This document shows positions 44,317 through 53,944 of a stretch of 64,000 nucleotides of DNA, piece by piece. This DNA is from Thiodiazotropha sp040506275 (GTDB lineage: Bacteria > Pseudomonadota > Gammaproteobacteria > Chromatiales > Chromatiaceae), in assembly GCA_040506275.1 (NCBI GenBank), contig JBEVXD010000001.1, positions 124,001 to 188,000 of the forward strand, written 5' to 3'. The notes under the pieces were generated by a model that was not told where the DNA came from, made no database searches, and worked only from the letters and a program-made list of their open reading frames with translations. Position numbers and translations under genes: made by a program. Numbering within the stretch: the first letter of the stretch is position 1; each line of letters begins with the position of its first letter.

Positions 44317-46021
44317 CGATAATCAGGACAAGCGCCTTCAGATTGTATTCTGTTGGCACATGCACCAGCCGTACTATAAAGGACCCGAGGGTAGTGACTA
44401 TCTATTACCCTGGGTATATCTGCACGGATTAAAGGATTATTCCGATATGGCGGCACACCTTGAGCATGTTCCGAATGCCAAGGCTGTTGTGAATTTTGCA
44501 CCTGTACTACTTGAGCAGATTGACGATTACAGTGAACAGATCGAGGCCTGGCTAAAGCGAGGGCGTCTGATAAAAGACCCCTTACTCGCAGCTTTGGCAG
44601 GTCCAGGGCTTCCAGTTGATGATGAATCCCGCAAAGCGTTAGCCAGCGCCTGCTTGAGGGCCAATGAGCATCGTTTGATTGGTCGTTTCAAACATTTCAA
44701 TGAACTCGCGGACCTGGTGAAGCATGTACTTGAAAACGACCGGATGCTTGGTTATCTCAATGATCAGTGCCTGATCGATCTGCTTGTCTGGTATCACTTG
44801 GCTTGGGTGGGGGAGTGCCAGCGGGTAAATGATATACGTGTCAGATCACTTCAAGCCAAAGGACATGGATTCAATAATGATGACCGTCGGCGCATGATGG
44901 AGTTGATTGGGGAGGTACTGAACGGACTGCCAGATCGCTACGCTGAGTTGGCGAAAAACGGAAATGTTGAACTCTCTGTGACCCCATATGCTCACCCGAT
45001 CATCCCTCTGATGATCGATATGGATGCGGCCAAAGAAGCATTGCCTGCCATACATATGCCAAGAATGGAGCAATATCCAGGTGGTGAGTCTCGTGCTCGA
45101 TGGCATGTACGTAAGGGTGTGGAAGTTTTCGAAAAGCATTTTGGATTTAGACCAAAAGGGTGCTGGCCATCAGAAGGTGGCGTGAGTGAAGCGACTCTGA
45201 AAATGTTGGAAGAGGAGGGCTTTACCTGGGCAGCAACTGGTCAGCAGGTACTCAGCAATAGTCTGATGGCTGGAGGAGGGGACACACCTTTACCCGAAAA
45301 CTGGGTCCACTCCCCGTATCACGTACAGGAAGGGCATCTCAACATGTTCTTCCGTGATGATGGGTTATCAGATCTCATCGGCTTTACCTATGGTGAGTGG
45401 CATGCTGATGATGCAGTAGGGGATTTAATCAATCACCTGGTGAATATTGCGGATGCCTGTGAAGGCGACGATGATGCTGTGGTCTCCATTATCATGGATG
45501 GGGAAAATGCTTGGGAATACTATCCTTACAATGGCAGTTATTTCCTTAGTGCAATGTATCAGAGACTTGCTGAACATCCCCGCTTAAAACTAACCACGTT
45601 TTCCGAGGTATTGGAACGAAAGAAAAAGCTCTCCCCGAGATTATCGAAACTTGTGGGTGGTAGCTGGGTCTATGGCACCTTTACCACTTGGATCGGCGAT
45701 CGGGACAAGAACCGTGCCTGGGATATGTTGGGAGAAGCTAAAAAGATCTATGATGACGTTTTAGAAAGGAAAACCTTTACTGATGAACAGCTCCAAGAGA
45801 TCGAAAAGCAGTTGGCGATCTGTGAGGGTTCTGATTGGTTCTGGTGGTTTGGTGATTACAATCCTGAATCTACTGTGAGTGATTTTGAACAGCTGTTCCG
45901 AAGTCAGCTTTCCCATCTTTTTGAGTTGTTGGGTGAGTCTATACCAGACTATCTTAGCAAGGTTTTTGCAGTGGGTAGTGGTGCACCAGTCCAAGGTGGG
46001 GTCATGAAAAAGAATGACTAA
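44306..46021 (+). CDS. Glycoside hydrolase family 57 protein
   Basis: GH57 enzymes act on alpha-glucans as amylases, amylopullulanases, branching or 4-alpha-glucanotransferases. The 571-residue protein has the family region 1 motif HMHQPYYKG near the N-terminus, GCWPSEGGVSEATLKMLEEE with the probable nucleophile Glu, and IIMDGENAWEYYPYNG for the acid/base region. The overlap with glgC and the malQ gene behind it place it in glycogen turnover or remodelling. Which of the GH57 activities it has cannot be read from the motifs. Confidence 0.9.
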   Translation: MSGSDNQDKRLQIVFCWHMHQPYYKGPEGSDYLLPWVYLHGLKDYSDMAAHLEHVPNAKAVVNFAPVLLEQIDDYSEQIEAWLKRGRLIKDPLLAALAGPGLPVDDESRKALASACLRANEHRLIGRFKHFNELADLVKHVLENDRMLGYLNDQCLIDLLVWYHLAWVGECQRVNDIRVRSLQAKGHGFNNDDRRRMMELIGEVLNGLPDRYAELAKNGNVELSVTPYAHPIIPLMIDMDAAKEALPAIHMPRMEQYPGGESRARWHVRKGVEVFEKHFGFRPKGCWPSEGGVSEATLKMLEEEGFTWAATGQQVLSNSLMAGGGDTPLPENWVHSPYHVQEGHLNMFFRDDGLSDLIGFTYGEWHADDAVGDLINHLVNIADACEGDDDAVVSIIMDGENAWEYYPYNGSYFLSAMYQRLAEHPRLKLTTFSEVLERKKKLSPRLSKLVGGSWVYGTFTTWIGDRDKNRAWDMLGEAKKIYDDVLERKTFTDEQLQEIEKQLAICEGSDWFWWFGDYNPESTVSDFEQLFRSQLSHLFELLGESIPDYLSKVFAVGSGAPVQGGVMKKND

Positions 46022-46066
46022 ATCTTTGCCCTGTACCATGGAGTGTGTGTCAATGAGAAAGTCATT

Positions 46067-47560
46067 ATGAATGAAGCCACTGATCCACAGCTTCAACCTG
46101 TTCATCGCCTGCTGACCTCTCGAAGAGCAGGTGTTCTGCTCCACATCACTTCTCTGCCAGGACCGGGTCCCGTCGGTGATTTAGGCAGTAGCGCCTACTG
46201 TTTTGTCGACTTTTTAGTTGCATCAGGAATGACTGTTTGGCAGATATTGCCGATTGGTCCGACCATGCATGATAACTCACCTTATCAGAGTAGCTCGGTA
46301 TATGCGGGCAACCCTAGGTTGATCAGTTTGGAAATGCTTCAAGAGCGGGGCTGGCTGGATGAAGTGCCTGATGGGGATGTTACAGATGAGTACAAATGCG
46401 AGGCGATAAAACGGTCCTGCGATAAATTCCATGAATGTGCCAATGATGAGGAGCGTCATGAATATCAACGCTTCGTCGCTGAACAGAAGCATTGGTTAGA
46501 AGATTACGCACTCTTTCAGGCATTAAGTCTGGAAGAGAAAGCTTGCTGGTGGGATTGGCACAAACCTTTGCGAGATCGAGAACCTCAAGCACTTGCTATG
46601 GCAAGAGCTCGGTTGAAAGATTCCATAGAGTTTGTCCACTTCGAACAATATCTGTTTTATACACAGTGGATGTGCCTCAAACAGTATGCCAATGAACAAG
46701 GTGTGCTGTTATTTGGTGATGTCCCCATCTTTGTTGCTCACGACAGCGCAGAGGTTTGGGCTCATCGGGAGATTTTTGATCTGTTGGAAGACGGACACCC
46801 AAGAGTAGTCGCTGGAGTTCCGCCTGACTATTTTTCTGAGACCGGGCAGCGCTGGGGAAATCCACTCTATTGCTGGGAAAAGATGCAGTCTGATGATTTT
46901 AGTTTCTGGGTCGATCGACTCAAGGCTCAAGCCACTCTTTTTGATTTTTTAAGAATTGATCATTTTAGAGGTTTTGAAGCCTATTGGGAGATCCCTGCTG
47001 AGGAAGAGACTGCGGTTAATGGTCATTGGGTGGAGGCGCCTGGAGAGCAGTTTTTTGGTCTGCTCTTCCAGAAATTACCTCATCTGGAGTTGGTTGCCGA
47101 GGATCTTGGTGTGATCACACCCCAGGTTGACGCCTTGCGCATAGCATATGGCATGCCTGGAATGAAAATTCTACAGTTTGCTTTCTCCGGGGGGCCCGAT
47201 AATCCCTACCTGCCTTTCCATCACACTCAGGACTCAGTCGTCTACACCGGCACCCATGATAACGATACTACACTGGGCTGGTACAAAGAATTGGATGATG
47301 CTTCCCGTGAGTTTGTTGATGACTATCTTGGTAAACCCAGGGAACCCATGCCCTGGCCGCTCATCAGATCGGCATTGGCTTCACGGGCAAATCTAGCGAT
47401 TTTACCGTTTCAAGATATTCTGGGTCTGGATGGTGAACACCGTATGAACACACCAGGTACCACAGAAGGAAACTGGGGATGGCGGTTTGAATGGGATATG
47501 ATCAAACCTGAAACTGAGTCTCGCTTAAGACATCGACTACAGATGTATGGTCGTTTATGA
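46067..47560 (+). CDS. malQ: 4-alpha-glucanotransferase
   Basis: MalQ (GH77) transfers maltooligosaccharide segments between alpha-glucans. The protein has RAGVLLHITSLPGPGPVGDL, WQILPIGPT, YQSSSVYAGNP, the nucleophile FLRIDHFRGFEAYWEIP, the acid/base LVAEDLGVITPQVDALR and YTGTHDNDTTLGWY. ATG 46067 gives 497 residues. An upstream GTG at 46043 would add eight residues and has no better site. With GlgA, GlgB, GlgC and GH57 it completes a glycogen synthesis and reshaping set; no phosphorylase (glgP) is in the window. Confidence 0.96.
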   Translation: MNEATDPQLQPVHRLLTSRRAGVLLHITSLPGPGPVGDLGSSAYCFVDFLVASGMTVWQILPIGPTMHDNSPYQSSSVYAGNPRLISLEMLQERGWLDEVPDGDVTDEYKCEAIKRSCDKFHECANDEERHEYQRFVAEQKHWLEDYALFQALSLEEKACWWDWHKPLRDREPQALAMARARLKDSIEFVHFEQYLFYTQWMCLKQYANEQGVLLFGDVPIFVAHDSAEVWAHREIFDLLEDGHPRVVAGVPPDYFSETGQRWGNPLYCWEKMQSDDFSFWVDRLKAQATLFDFLRIDHFRGFEAYWEIPAEEETAVNGHWVEAPGEQFFGLLFQKLPHLELVAEDLGVITPQVDALRIAYGMPGMKILQFAFSGGPDNPYLPFHHTQDSVVYTGTHDNDTTLGWYKELDDASREFVDDYLGKPREPMPWPLIRSALASRANLAILPFQDILGLDGEHRMNTPGTTEGNWGWRFEWDMIKPETESRLRHRLQMYGRL

Positions 47561-47651
47561 CCTGAGATCGATCTGATGATTTAATCCCGCTACCAGATTT
47601 GTATTTTTGCTGGGTCTGCGATCTGAATCCAGTAATTGGGATGGTATAAAG

Positions 47652-47685
47652 AAAAAAAAACCGCTTCGTCATTTCGTCGAAGCGG
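47652..47685 (-). terminator. Strong minus-strand terminator, origin of the transcript unknown
   Basis: On the minus strand CCGCTTCG and CGAAGCGG pair and are followed by nine T (A-run at 47652-47660 on the plus strand). On the plus strand no T-run follows, so it does not serve malQ. It must end a transcript coming from the right. Confidence 0.85.
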
Positions 47686-47765
47686 CTATACCAAAGGAGG
47701 ATGGAGGAGATAAGCCACCAGAAAAGAAATGCTTTTCCGGCTGACTTGGATATATTTCACCATTC
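47652..47765 (-). ncRNA. Candidate small RNA with anti-Shine-Dalgarno stretch
   Basis: Upstream of that terminator, on the minus strand, is a pyrimidine-rich single-stranded stretch (CTCCTCCATCCTCCTTTGG at 47692-47710) able to pair with ribosome-binding sites. No coding frame runs into the terminator. The 5' end is uncertain; TTGACT on the minus strand near 47790 could be a -35 but the -10 is poor. The call rests on terminator direction and the motif only. Confidence 0.35.
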
Positions 47766-47876
47766 CTTCATTTTGCTTTCATTGAGAAAAGTCAATACTA
47801 GCCAGATAAGATTACCTGTGTGATCTCTATCTCAAATTCAGCATAGGTGCTCCAGTTCTCAAAAAATCTCTATTTT

Positions 47877-48254
47877 ATGACACAGTACTCAGTTGAAACC
47901 CTTGAACTTTACCTGAACTGGAGTAGGCTAGCGGCTATTAACAGTGATGTTGAACATGGCACTACGGACTTTCAGGAAGAGGGAATTTGATCTGCCATTC
48001 AAAGGGAATTTGCCTTCAGCTATTCGGCACACAATTCCAATACCAATCCACAAACAGTACTCAAAAGAGAGTGGTTTTCAGTGTTTTCAGCTGAGCACCA
48101 TAAGAACTTTCTCTGCGAGTAATCATTTGGTGTGCTCATATTCGGTTCCTCATCGGATAGAGCTACCTTTAAAGGACTAACATTGCGGCATTTCAATAGG
48201 CACTTCGAGAGCTATTTCTTGCGTGATGCGATTGATTTGATCCGTTTCTACTGA
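47877..48254 (+). pseudogene. Small protein gene broken by two in-frame stops
   Basis: One frame from ATG 47877 to TGA 48252-48254 reads as a coherent 125-residue protein, MTQYSVETLELYLNWSRL at its start and FESYFLRDAIDLIRFY at its end, broken by TGA at 47988 and TAA at 48120. The residues on both sides of each stop keep natural protein composition, and no frameshift is needed. I do not recognise the family. It looks like a recently inactivated gene. A plus-strand open frame 47944-48180 in another frame is its shadow. Confidence 0.55.
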
Positions 48255-48258
48255 GTCT

Positions 48259-48447
48259 CTATGGAGGAGAACTTTCGGCATTTGCCGAATCGTGGTAGTC
48301 CATTATTTCGTTTGTGAGGTGATGGACTACCTTTTTTTTGCCTGAAATAGTCTCGATCGGGCAATCCACATCTTGATCAAAGCTATTTTTGGCATCCTGA
48401 AGAGAGTCCAATAGAGTCTGTGGGTTAGGGCCTTTTTCGAGTATCAT
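48259..48447 (-). CDS. Small hypothetical protein, 62 residues
   Basis: The frame starts MILEKGPNPQTLLDSLQDAK and ends AESSPP. AGGAAG lies six bases before the ATG, a good ribosome site, which is the main support. The sequence is hydrophilic, with no membrane helix or known motif; it has a middle with EISGKKKVVHHLT-like charged residues. It is divergent from purL and converges on the pseudogene. The product and function are unknown. Confidence 0.5.
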   Translation of the reverse strand: MILEKGPNPQTLLDSLQDAKNSFDQDVDCPIETISGKKKVVHHLTNEIMDYHDSANAESSPP

Positions 48448-48476
48448 TAGCCACTTCCTGAAATTAAGATATAGGC

Positions 48477-51400
48477 ATGACGATGTTGATTCTACGTGGC
48501 GCCCCTGCACTTTCCGAATTCCGCCTTCAGAAACTTTCCAAACGCCTCACGGAGCAATTGGGTGTCTCTGTGGATGTGGTTTCAGAATATCTTCACTTTG
48601 CCAATCTAGAACAAACACTTGAGCCCTCTGAGCAACAAGTCCTGGAGACGATTTTGCGCTATGGCCCTGTACTGCCAACCAGGGAGCCCAGTGGGACACT
48701 ACTGCTGGTTGTTCCTCGTCCTGGTACCCTATCACCCTGGTCATCCAAGGCTACCGATATAGCGCATCATTGCGGATTGGAGAAGGTGCAGAGACTTGAA
48801 CGTGGTATTGCCTACTATCTCAGTGTCGAGGATCAATCGTTGGATTCTGAGCGTTTTGTTGAGGCGTCTGAGGTGTTGCACGATCGTATGACTGAGGTCG
48901 TATTATCGGATGCAGAAGACGCAACCTGCCTGTTTAAGCAGGCTCAACCGGCGCCATACAATCAAGTCGATGTATTGGAGGGTGGACTGGATGCTTTGAA
49001 CAAAGCAAACAGTGATTTGGGATTAGCCCTTTCTGATGACGAGATTGAGTATCTGGTCGATAGCTTTCAGTCACTGCAACGCAATCCAACCGATGTCGAA
49101 CTTATGATGTTTGCTCAGGCTAATTCTGAGCACTGCCGACATAAAATTTTCAATGCTGACTGGATCATTGATGGTGAAGAGCAGGCCCACTCTTTGTTTA
49201 AGATGATTCGTAATACAACACAGGTTTCTCCTGCAGATGTACTCTCTGCCTACAAGGACAATGCGGCGGTTATCCAGGGACCTGCTGCAGAGCGTTTTGT
49301 TCTCGATCCTAAGACCATGACCTATGGATATGGACAGGAAGAGATCAATATTTTGATTAAGGTTGAAACCCATAACCACCCCACTGCGATCTCTCCTGAT
49401 CCAGGTGCTGCGACCGGCTCAGGTGGAGAGATCCGAGATGAAGGCGCAACGGGTAAGGGCTCAAAACCTAAAGCTGGATTATGCGGCTTTTCAGTCTCTA
49501 ACCTACGCATCCCCAATGCTGAGATGCCCTGGGAGTTTGATTTTGGTAAGCCGGGACGGATCGTCTCAGCGCTGGATATCATGCTTGAGGGGCCAATAGG
49601 CGCAGCATCGTTTAACAATGAATTCGGGCGTCCGAATCTGTGCGGCTATTTTCGCACCTATGAGGCTGAAGTTCCTGGACCCGATGGCCAGGAAGTTCGG
49701 GGTTATCACAAGCCCATCATGTTGGCCGGTGGGTTGGGTAACATCCGTAGTGAACATATCGAAAAGACCACCTTTCCAAACGGTTCGCCGCTGGTTGTAC
49801 TGGGTGGTCCGGCGATGTTGATCGGTCTGGGTGGTGGTGCCGCCTCCAGCATGACCAGTGGCACTTCAGCCGAGGATCTCGATTTTGCTTCTGTACAGCG
49901 CTCCAATCCTGAGATGCAGCGCCGATGTCAGGAAGTTATCGATGCCTGCTGGGTGCAGGGAGAGGATAATCCTGTGCTTTTTATTCACGATGTGGGGGCA
50001 GGTGGGCTGTCCAATGCATTGCCTGAACTGGTACACGATGCGGGGCTGGGAGGCCATTTTGAATTACGTGCAGTACCAAACGACGATCTGGGCATGTCAC
50101 CTATGGAGATCTGGTGCAATGAGTCCCAAGAACGTTATGTTATGGCTGTCGACGTGGCCAAACTGGAAGAGTTTAAAGCGATCTGCGAACGGGAACGTTG
50201 TCCCTATGCTGTTGTGGGTGAAGCGGTGGATGAGCAGCAATTGATTTTGGGTGATGCCCATTTTGATAATAATCCAATCGATATTCCCATGAATCTTTTG
50301 TTTGGTAAGCCACCACGCATGCTCAAGGATGTTCGACGCAAGACATTTAAAAAGCAGCAGTTGGATTTTACTGATATCGAGATCAAAGAGGCTGCACTGA
50401 GGGTTCTGAAACTGCCCACAGTAGCCAATAAGACCTTTTTGATAACCATTGGTGACCGTTCCATAACCGGTATGGTGGTACGGGATCAAATGGTTGGTCC
50501 CTGGCAGGTGCCTGTGGCTGATGTGGCAGTGACTGCTTCAGGGTTGATGGGATACACCGGTGAAGCCATGGCGATTGGTGAACGAACCCCATTGGCCCTG
50601 TTGGATGCACCGGCTTCAGGACGAATGGCAATCGGTGAAGCGATCACCAATATCGCTGCCTCTTCAATCGAAAAGCTCTCGGATATTAAGCTGTCGGCCA
50701 ACTGGATGGCACCTGCTGGCCATTCCGGGGAGGATGCAAAACTCTACGATACAGTGAAGGCTGTTGGTCTGGAACTCTGTCCTACCCTGGGTATCGCCAT
50801 ACCCGTTGGTAAAGATTCAATGTCGATGAAAACCGTATGGCAGGAGCAGGGTGAAGAGCGTGCTGTGACAGCACCAATATCCCTGATCATATCGGCATTT
50901 GCGCCGGTTTCAGATGTCAGGCGGACATTGACTCCTCAGTTGCGTAGTGACTTAGGGGATTCAGACCTGATTCTCATCGATCTTGGTAAAGGCATGAATC
51001 GTCTGGGTGCAACAGCACTCGCACAGGTCTACGCAGAGATTGGTCACTATGGTGCTGATCTTGATGATCCTGAAGCATTAAAGCGCTTTTTCAGCCTATT
51101 GCAGGAGTTGAACCAGAATGACCTGTTGTTGGCCTACCATGATCGCTCTGATGGTGGGCTTTTCGCACTATTGTGTGAAATGGCCTTTGCGGGGCACTGT
51201 GGCATTACCATTGAAATCGATGACTTGGGAGAAGAGGATCTGCCTGTCCTTTTCAGCGAAGAGTTAGGGGCTGTTATACAGGTACGTCACAACGATACTG
51301 ATGATGTCTTGAAATTACTTAATGATGCCGGACTGGGGCGTTGTAGTCATGTGATTGGAACACTGAATAGTGATGACCGCATTGTGTTCAATCGAGCCGG

Positions 51401-52370
51401 TTCTGCCGTGTTGGCCGACGATCGCAAGGTCTTTCAAAAGGCCTGGTCTGAAACCAGTAGACAGATGCAGGCTCTACGCGACAACCCGCAATGTGCTGAT
51501 GAGGAGTATCAACGGCTTGATGAAGCAGATCCGGGCGTACAGGTCAGTCTGAGTTTTGATGTTGACGAGGATGTGACCGCACCGATGATCCTGACGGGTG
51601 TGAAGCCGGCAATGGCGATCCTCAGAGAGCAAGGGGTCAACGGACAGCTTGAGATGGCGGCAGCATTCCATAGAGCCGGGTTTGAGTGTGTTGATCTACA
51701 CATGTCAGATATCATCGAAGGTCGAACCAGTCTGGATCAGTTTAAAGGTTTGGTGGCTTGTGGTGGCTTCTCTTATGGTGATGTGCTTGGTGCTGGTGAG
51801 GGTTGGGCCAAGTCAGTACTCTTCAATCAACGAGCCAGAGAAGCTTTTCACACCTTCTTCAACCGCTCGGATAGTTTTGCTCTAGGTGTCTGTAACGGTT
51901 GTCAGATGCTTTCCAATCTACATGATCTGATTCCGGGCGCAGAACACTGGCCTCATTTTGTGCGCAATCGTTCGGAACAGTTTGAAGCAAGATTTGTCTC
52001 AGTGGAAGTCACCGAGTCCCCCTCTATTTTACTTGCTGACATGCAGGGCTCCCGTCTACCGATTGTAGTCGCCCATGGAGAGGGACGGGCTGAATTCCGC
52101 AGCCCGGAACAGATGGCTCAGGCACAGCAGTTAATGACAATGCGCTACTTGGAGAATAGTGGACAGGTGGCCAGTCGATACCCGGCAAATCCTAATGGTT
52201 CACCAGAAGGCATGACCGGTTTTTGCAATAGTGATGGTCGTGTAACCATCATGATGCCTCATCCTGAGAGAGTGATCCGTAGTGTTCAGCACTCCTGGCA
52301 CCCTGATGGATGGGGAGAGGATGCTCCCTGGTTACGCCTGTTCCGAAATGCACGGGTATGGGTTGATTAA
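48477..52370 (+). CDS. purL: Phosphoribosylformylglycinamidine synthase
   Basis: PurL converts FGAR to FGAM in purine synthesis using glutamine and ATP. The 1297-residue long form is typical of Gammaproteobacteria, with its domains in one chain: an N-terminal PurS-like part with RGAPALSEFRLQKL, two ATP-grasp-like AIRS halves with ANSEHCRHKIF and TGSGGEIRDEGATGKGSKPK, and a C-terminal class I glutaminase with nucleophile Cys in ALGVCNGCQML and the His-Glu pair in MMPHPERVIRSVQ. No purine riboswitch or PurR box was recognised upstream. Confidence 0.98.
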   Translation: MTMLILRGAPALSEFRLQKLSKRLTEQLGVSVDVVSEYLHFANLEQTLEPSEQQVLETILRYGPVLPTREPSGTLLLVVPRPGTLSPWSSKATDIAHHCGLEKVQRLERGIAYYLSVEDQSLDSERFVEASEVLHDRMTEVVLSDAEDATCLFKQAQPAPYNQVDVLEGGLDALNKANSDLGLALSDDEIEYLVDSFQSLQRNPTDVELMMFAQANSEHCRHKIFNADWIIDGEEQAHSLFKMIRNTTQVSPADVLSAYKDNAAVIQGPAAERFVLDPKTMTYGYGQEEINILIKVETHNHPTAISPDPGAATGSGGEIRDEGATGKGSKPKAGLCGFSVSNLRIPNAEMPWEFDFGKPGRIVSALDIMLEGPIGAASFNNEFGRPNLCGYFRTYEAEVPGPDGQEVRGYHKPIMLAGGLGNIRSEHIEKTTFPNGSPLVVLGGPAMLIGLGGGAASSMTSGTSAEDLDFASVQRSNPEMQRRCQEVIDACWVQGEDNPVLFIHDVGAGGLSNALPELVHDAGLGGHFELRAVPNDDLGMSPMEIWCNESQERYVMAVDVAKLEEFKAICERERCPYAVVGEAVDEQQLILGDAHFDNNPIDIPMNLLFGKPPRMLKDVRRKTFKKQQLDFTDIEIKEAALRVLKLPTVANKTFLITIGDRSITGMVVRDQMVGPWQVPVADVAVTASGLMGYTGEAMAIGERTPLALLDAPASGRMAIGEAITNIAASSIEKLSDIKLSANWMAPAGHSGEDAKLYDTVKAVGLELCPTLGIAIPVGKDSMSMKTVWQEQGEERAVTAPISLIISAFAPVSDVRRTLTPQLRSDLGDSDLILIDLGKGMNRLGATALAQVYAEIGHYGADLDDPEALKRFFSLLQELNQNDLLLAYHDRSDGGLFALLCEMAFAGHCGITIEIDDLGEEDLPVLFSEELGAVIQVRHNDTDDVLKLLNDAGLGRCSHVIGTLNSDDRIVFNRAGSAVLADDRKVFQKAWSETSRQMQALRDNPQCADEEYQRLDEADPGVQVSLSFDVDEDVTAPMILTGVKPAMAILREQGVNGQLEMAAAFHRAGFECVDLHMSDIIEGRTSLDQFKGLVACGGFSYGDVLGAGEGWAKSVLFNQRAREAFHTFFNRSDSFALGVCNGCQMLSNLHDLIPGAEHWPHFVRNRSEQFEARFVSVEVTESPSILLADMQGSRLPIVVAHGEGRAEFRSPEQMAQAQQLMTMRYLENSGQVASRYPANPNGSPEGMTGFCNSDGRVTIMMPHPERVIRSVQHSWHPDGWGEDAPWLRLFRNARVWVD

Positions 52371-52630
52371 GCTTAACTAAGGAAGGAAAATAACGAGCAT
52401 ATTACGGACAGATGGCAGCCTCTATAAATACTGGTAAGTTGTTCATAAACAAAGTAAAGTGAGACGGCTGAGCGCTAAGGCTTTGAGTATTACCACACGA
52501 TTGAACTGTCAGGGATGATTTTATTGGATCATTTGGATGTGGCGGTTTTTCCATATGGGATTAGTAGGTATTAGCGGTCTGTTTTCAAGAATACTACTTT
52601 AATCCAAGAGTCAACGATCTAAGGAAAATC

Positions 52631-53869
52631 ATGAAGACATACGAAACAGATGTACTGATTATAGGTGCCGGACCTGCGGGTTCCACGGCTGCTGCACTGA
52701 TTCAGAAGGCCGGCTTCAATTGTATGCTGGTTGAAAAGCAGCGTTTTCCCCGTTTCGTGATTGGAGAGAGCTTGTTGCCTCGATGTATGGATCTGTTGGA
52801 AGAGGCAGATCTACTCAGTGTGATTCAGGATCAAAATTTTATGGTCAAGGATGGTGCGGTTTTTAAACGGGGTGATGAGACTTGTACATTCCAATTCTCT
52901 CAACAATTCACCAAAGGGTGGAAGTATACCTATCAGGTTCCCCGGGATGATTTCGATAAGGTATTAGCAGAAACCGTCGAGGCCAGAGGTGTGCCAATCC
53001 TTTGGGGACATGGCGTCACTGATGTGAAATTTGCTGAGGATGGTAGCTCTACAACAATGCTCGAAGATGAGAATGGGGAACAAGCCAGCGTCAGTGCTCG
53101 TTTCATTCTGGATGGCAGTGGTTATGGCCGTGTGTTACCTCGTTTGTTGGGGCTGGATGAAAGCTCAATGCTGCCCCTGCGAGAGTCCTATTTCACCCAT
53201 GTAACAGGGGATATACGACCAGAAGGTGATGCAGAGGGGCGGATTTGGATTTGCTCCCTTAACGATCCGGATAATGCTTGGATGTGGATCATTCCATTTT
53301 CAAATGGTAAGACTTCGGTGGGGGTAGTTGCCAAACCGGATTATCTTGCTCGCTACCCGATGGATCCAGATGAAAAATTACGGGCTATTATCGACGACAA
53401 CCCAAATACCCAGGCACGTCTAAAAGATGCGGATTTTACCTTCGCAGTTCGTCGTATAAATGGCTACTCAATATCAGCTAAAAAGCTGTTCGGTGATGGA
53501 TTCGCATTGATGGGGAACGCTACTGAATTCCTGGATCCAGTATTCTCCTCTGGAGTAACTTTAGCTTTGGAATCATCGAATCGTGCTGCCAAAACGCTTA
53601 TTCGCCAGCTACAGGGTGAGTCACCTGATTGGCAGACAGAGTATGCAGATCACCTGATGATGGGTGTTGATGCTTTCAGAACCTTTGTAACAGCCTGGTA
53701 CGATAATCGTCTGCCAACCATCTTTTTTAGTTCAGTAAAACCCGATGAGATGCAGCAACAGATCTGTTCTGTGCTCGCAGGTTATGTCTGGGATAGTGAT
53801 AATCCATGTGTCCGGGATCATGAGCGAACAGTAGATATTGTTGCCCAAGCTTGTGAACAATACGGGTAG
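52631..53869 (+). CDS. Flavin-dependent halogenase-like FAD oxidoreductase
   Basis: This 412-residue FAD protein of the tryptophan-halogenase / geranylgeranyl-reductase superfamily has the Rossmann fold DVLIIGAGPAGSTAAALIQK, GESLLPRCMDLLEEADL, and FALMGNATEFLDPVFSSGV for the second FAD site. It also shows AWMWIIPF, which matches the halogenase motif WxWxIP, and FMVKDGAVFK, whose Lys could correspond to the catalytic one. It ends facing the aryl-polyene operon. Xanthomonadins are brominated aryl polyenes, so halogenation of a polyene is plausible, but a non-halogenating FAD enzyme is possible. AAGGAA is five bases before the ATG. Confidence 0.7.
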   Translation: MKTYETDVLIIGAGPAGSTAAALIQKAGFNCMLVEKQRFPRFVIGESLLPRCMDLLEEADLLSVIQDQNFMVKDGAVFKRGDETCTFQFSQQFTKGWKYTYQVPRDDFDKVLAETVEARGVPILWGHGVTDVKFAEDGSSTTMLEDENGEQASVSARFILDGSGYGRVLPRLLGLDESSMLPLRESYFTHVTGDIRPEGDAEGRIWICSLNDPDNAWMWIIPFSNGKTSVGVVAKPDYLARYPMDPDEKLRAIIDDNPNTQARLKDADFTFAVRRINGYSISAKKLFGDGFALMGNATEFLDPVFSSGVTLALESSNRAAKTLIRQLQGESPDWQTEYADHLMMGVDAFRTFVTAWYDNRLPTIFFSSVKPDEMQQQICSVLAGYVWDSDNPCVRDHERTVDIVAQACEQYG

Positions 53870-53944
53870 TTGGCCCTTTCTGGTCTCTTTTGACTAGATC
53901 GGTCCGGCGCATATCCACTCCTCTGCGGAATAGATTCAAGTGAT

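Noticed and set aside
47944..48180. Plus-strand 78-codon frame
   Set aside because: It lies in a different frame across the better-supported pseudogene and has low protein character.
48255..48476. Purine riboswitch or PurR operator before purL
   Set aside because: No recognisable aptamer core or PurR palindrome; a minus-strand small gene occupies most of the region.
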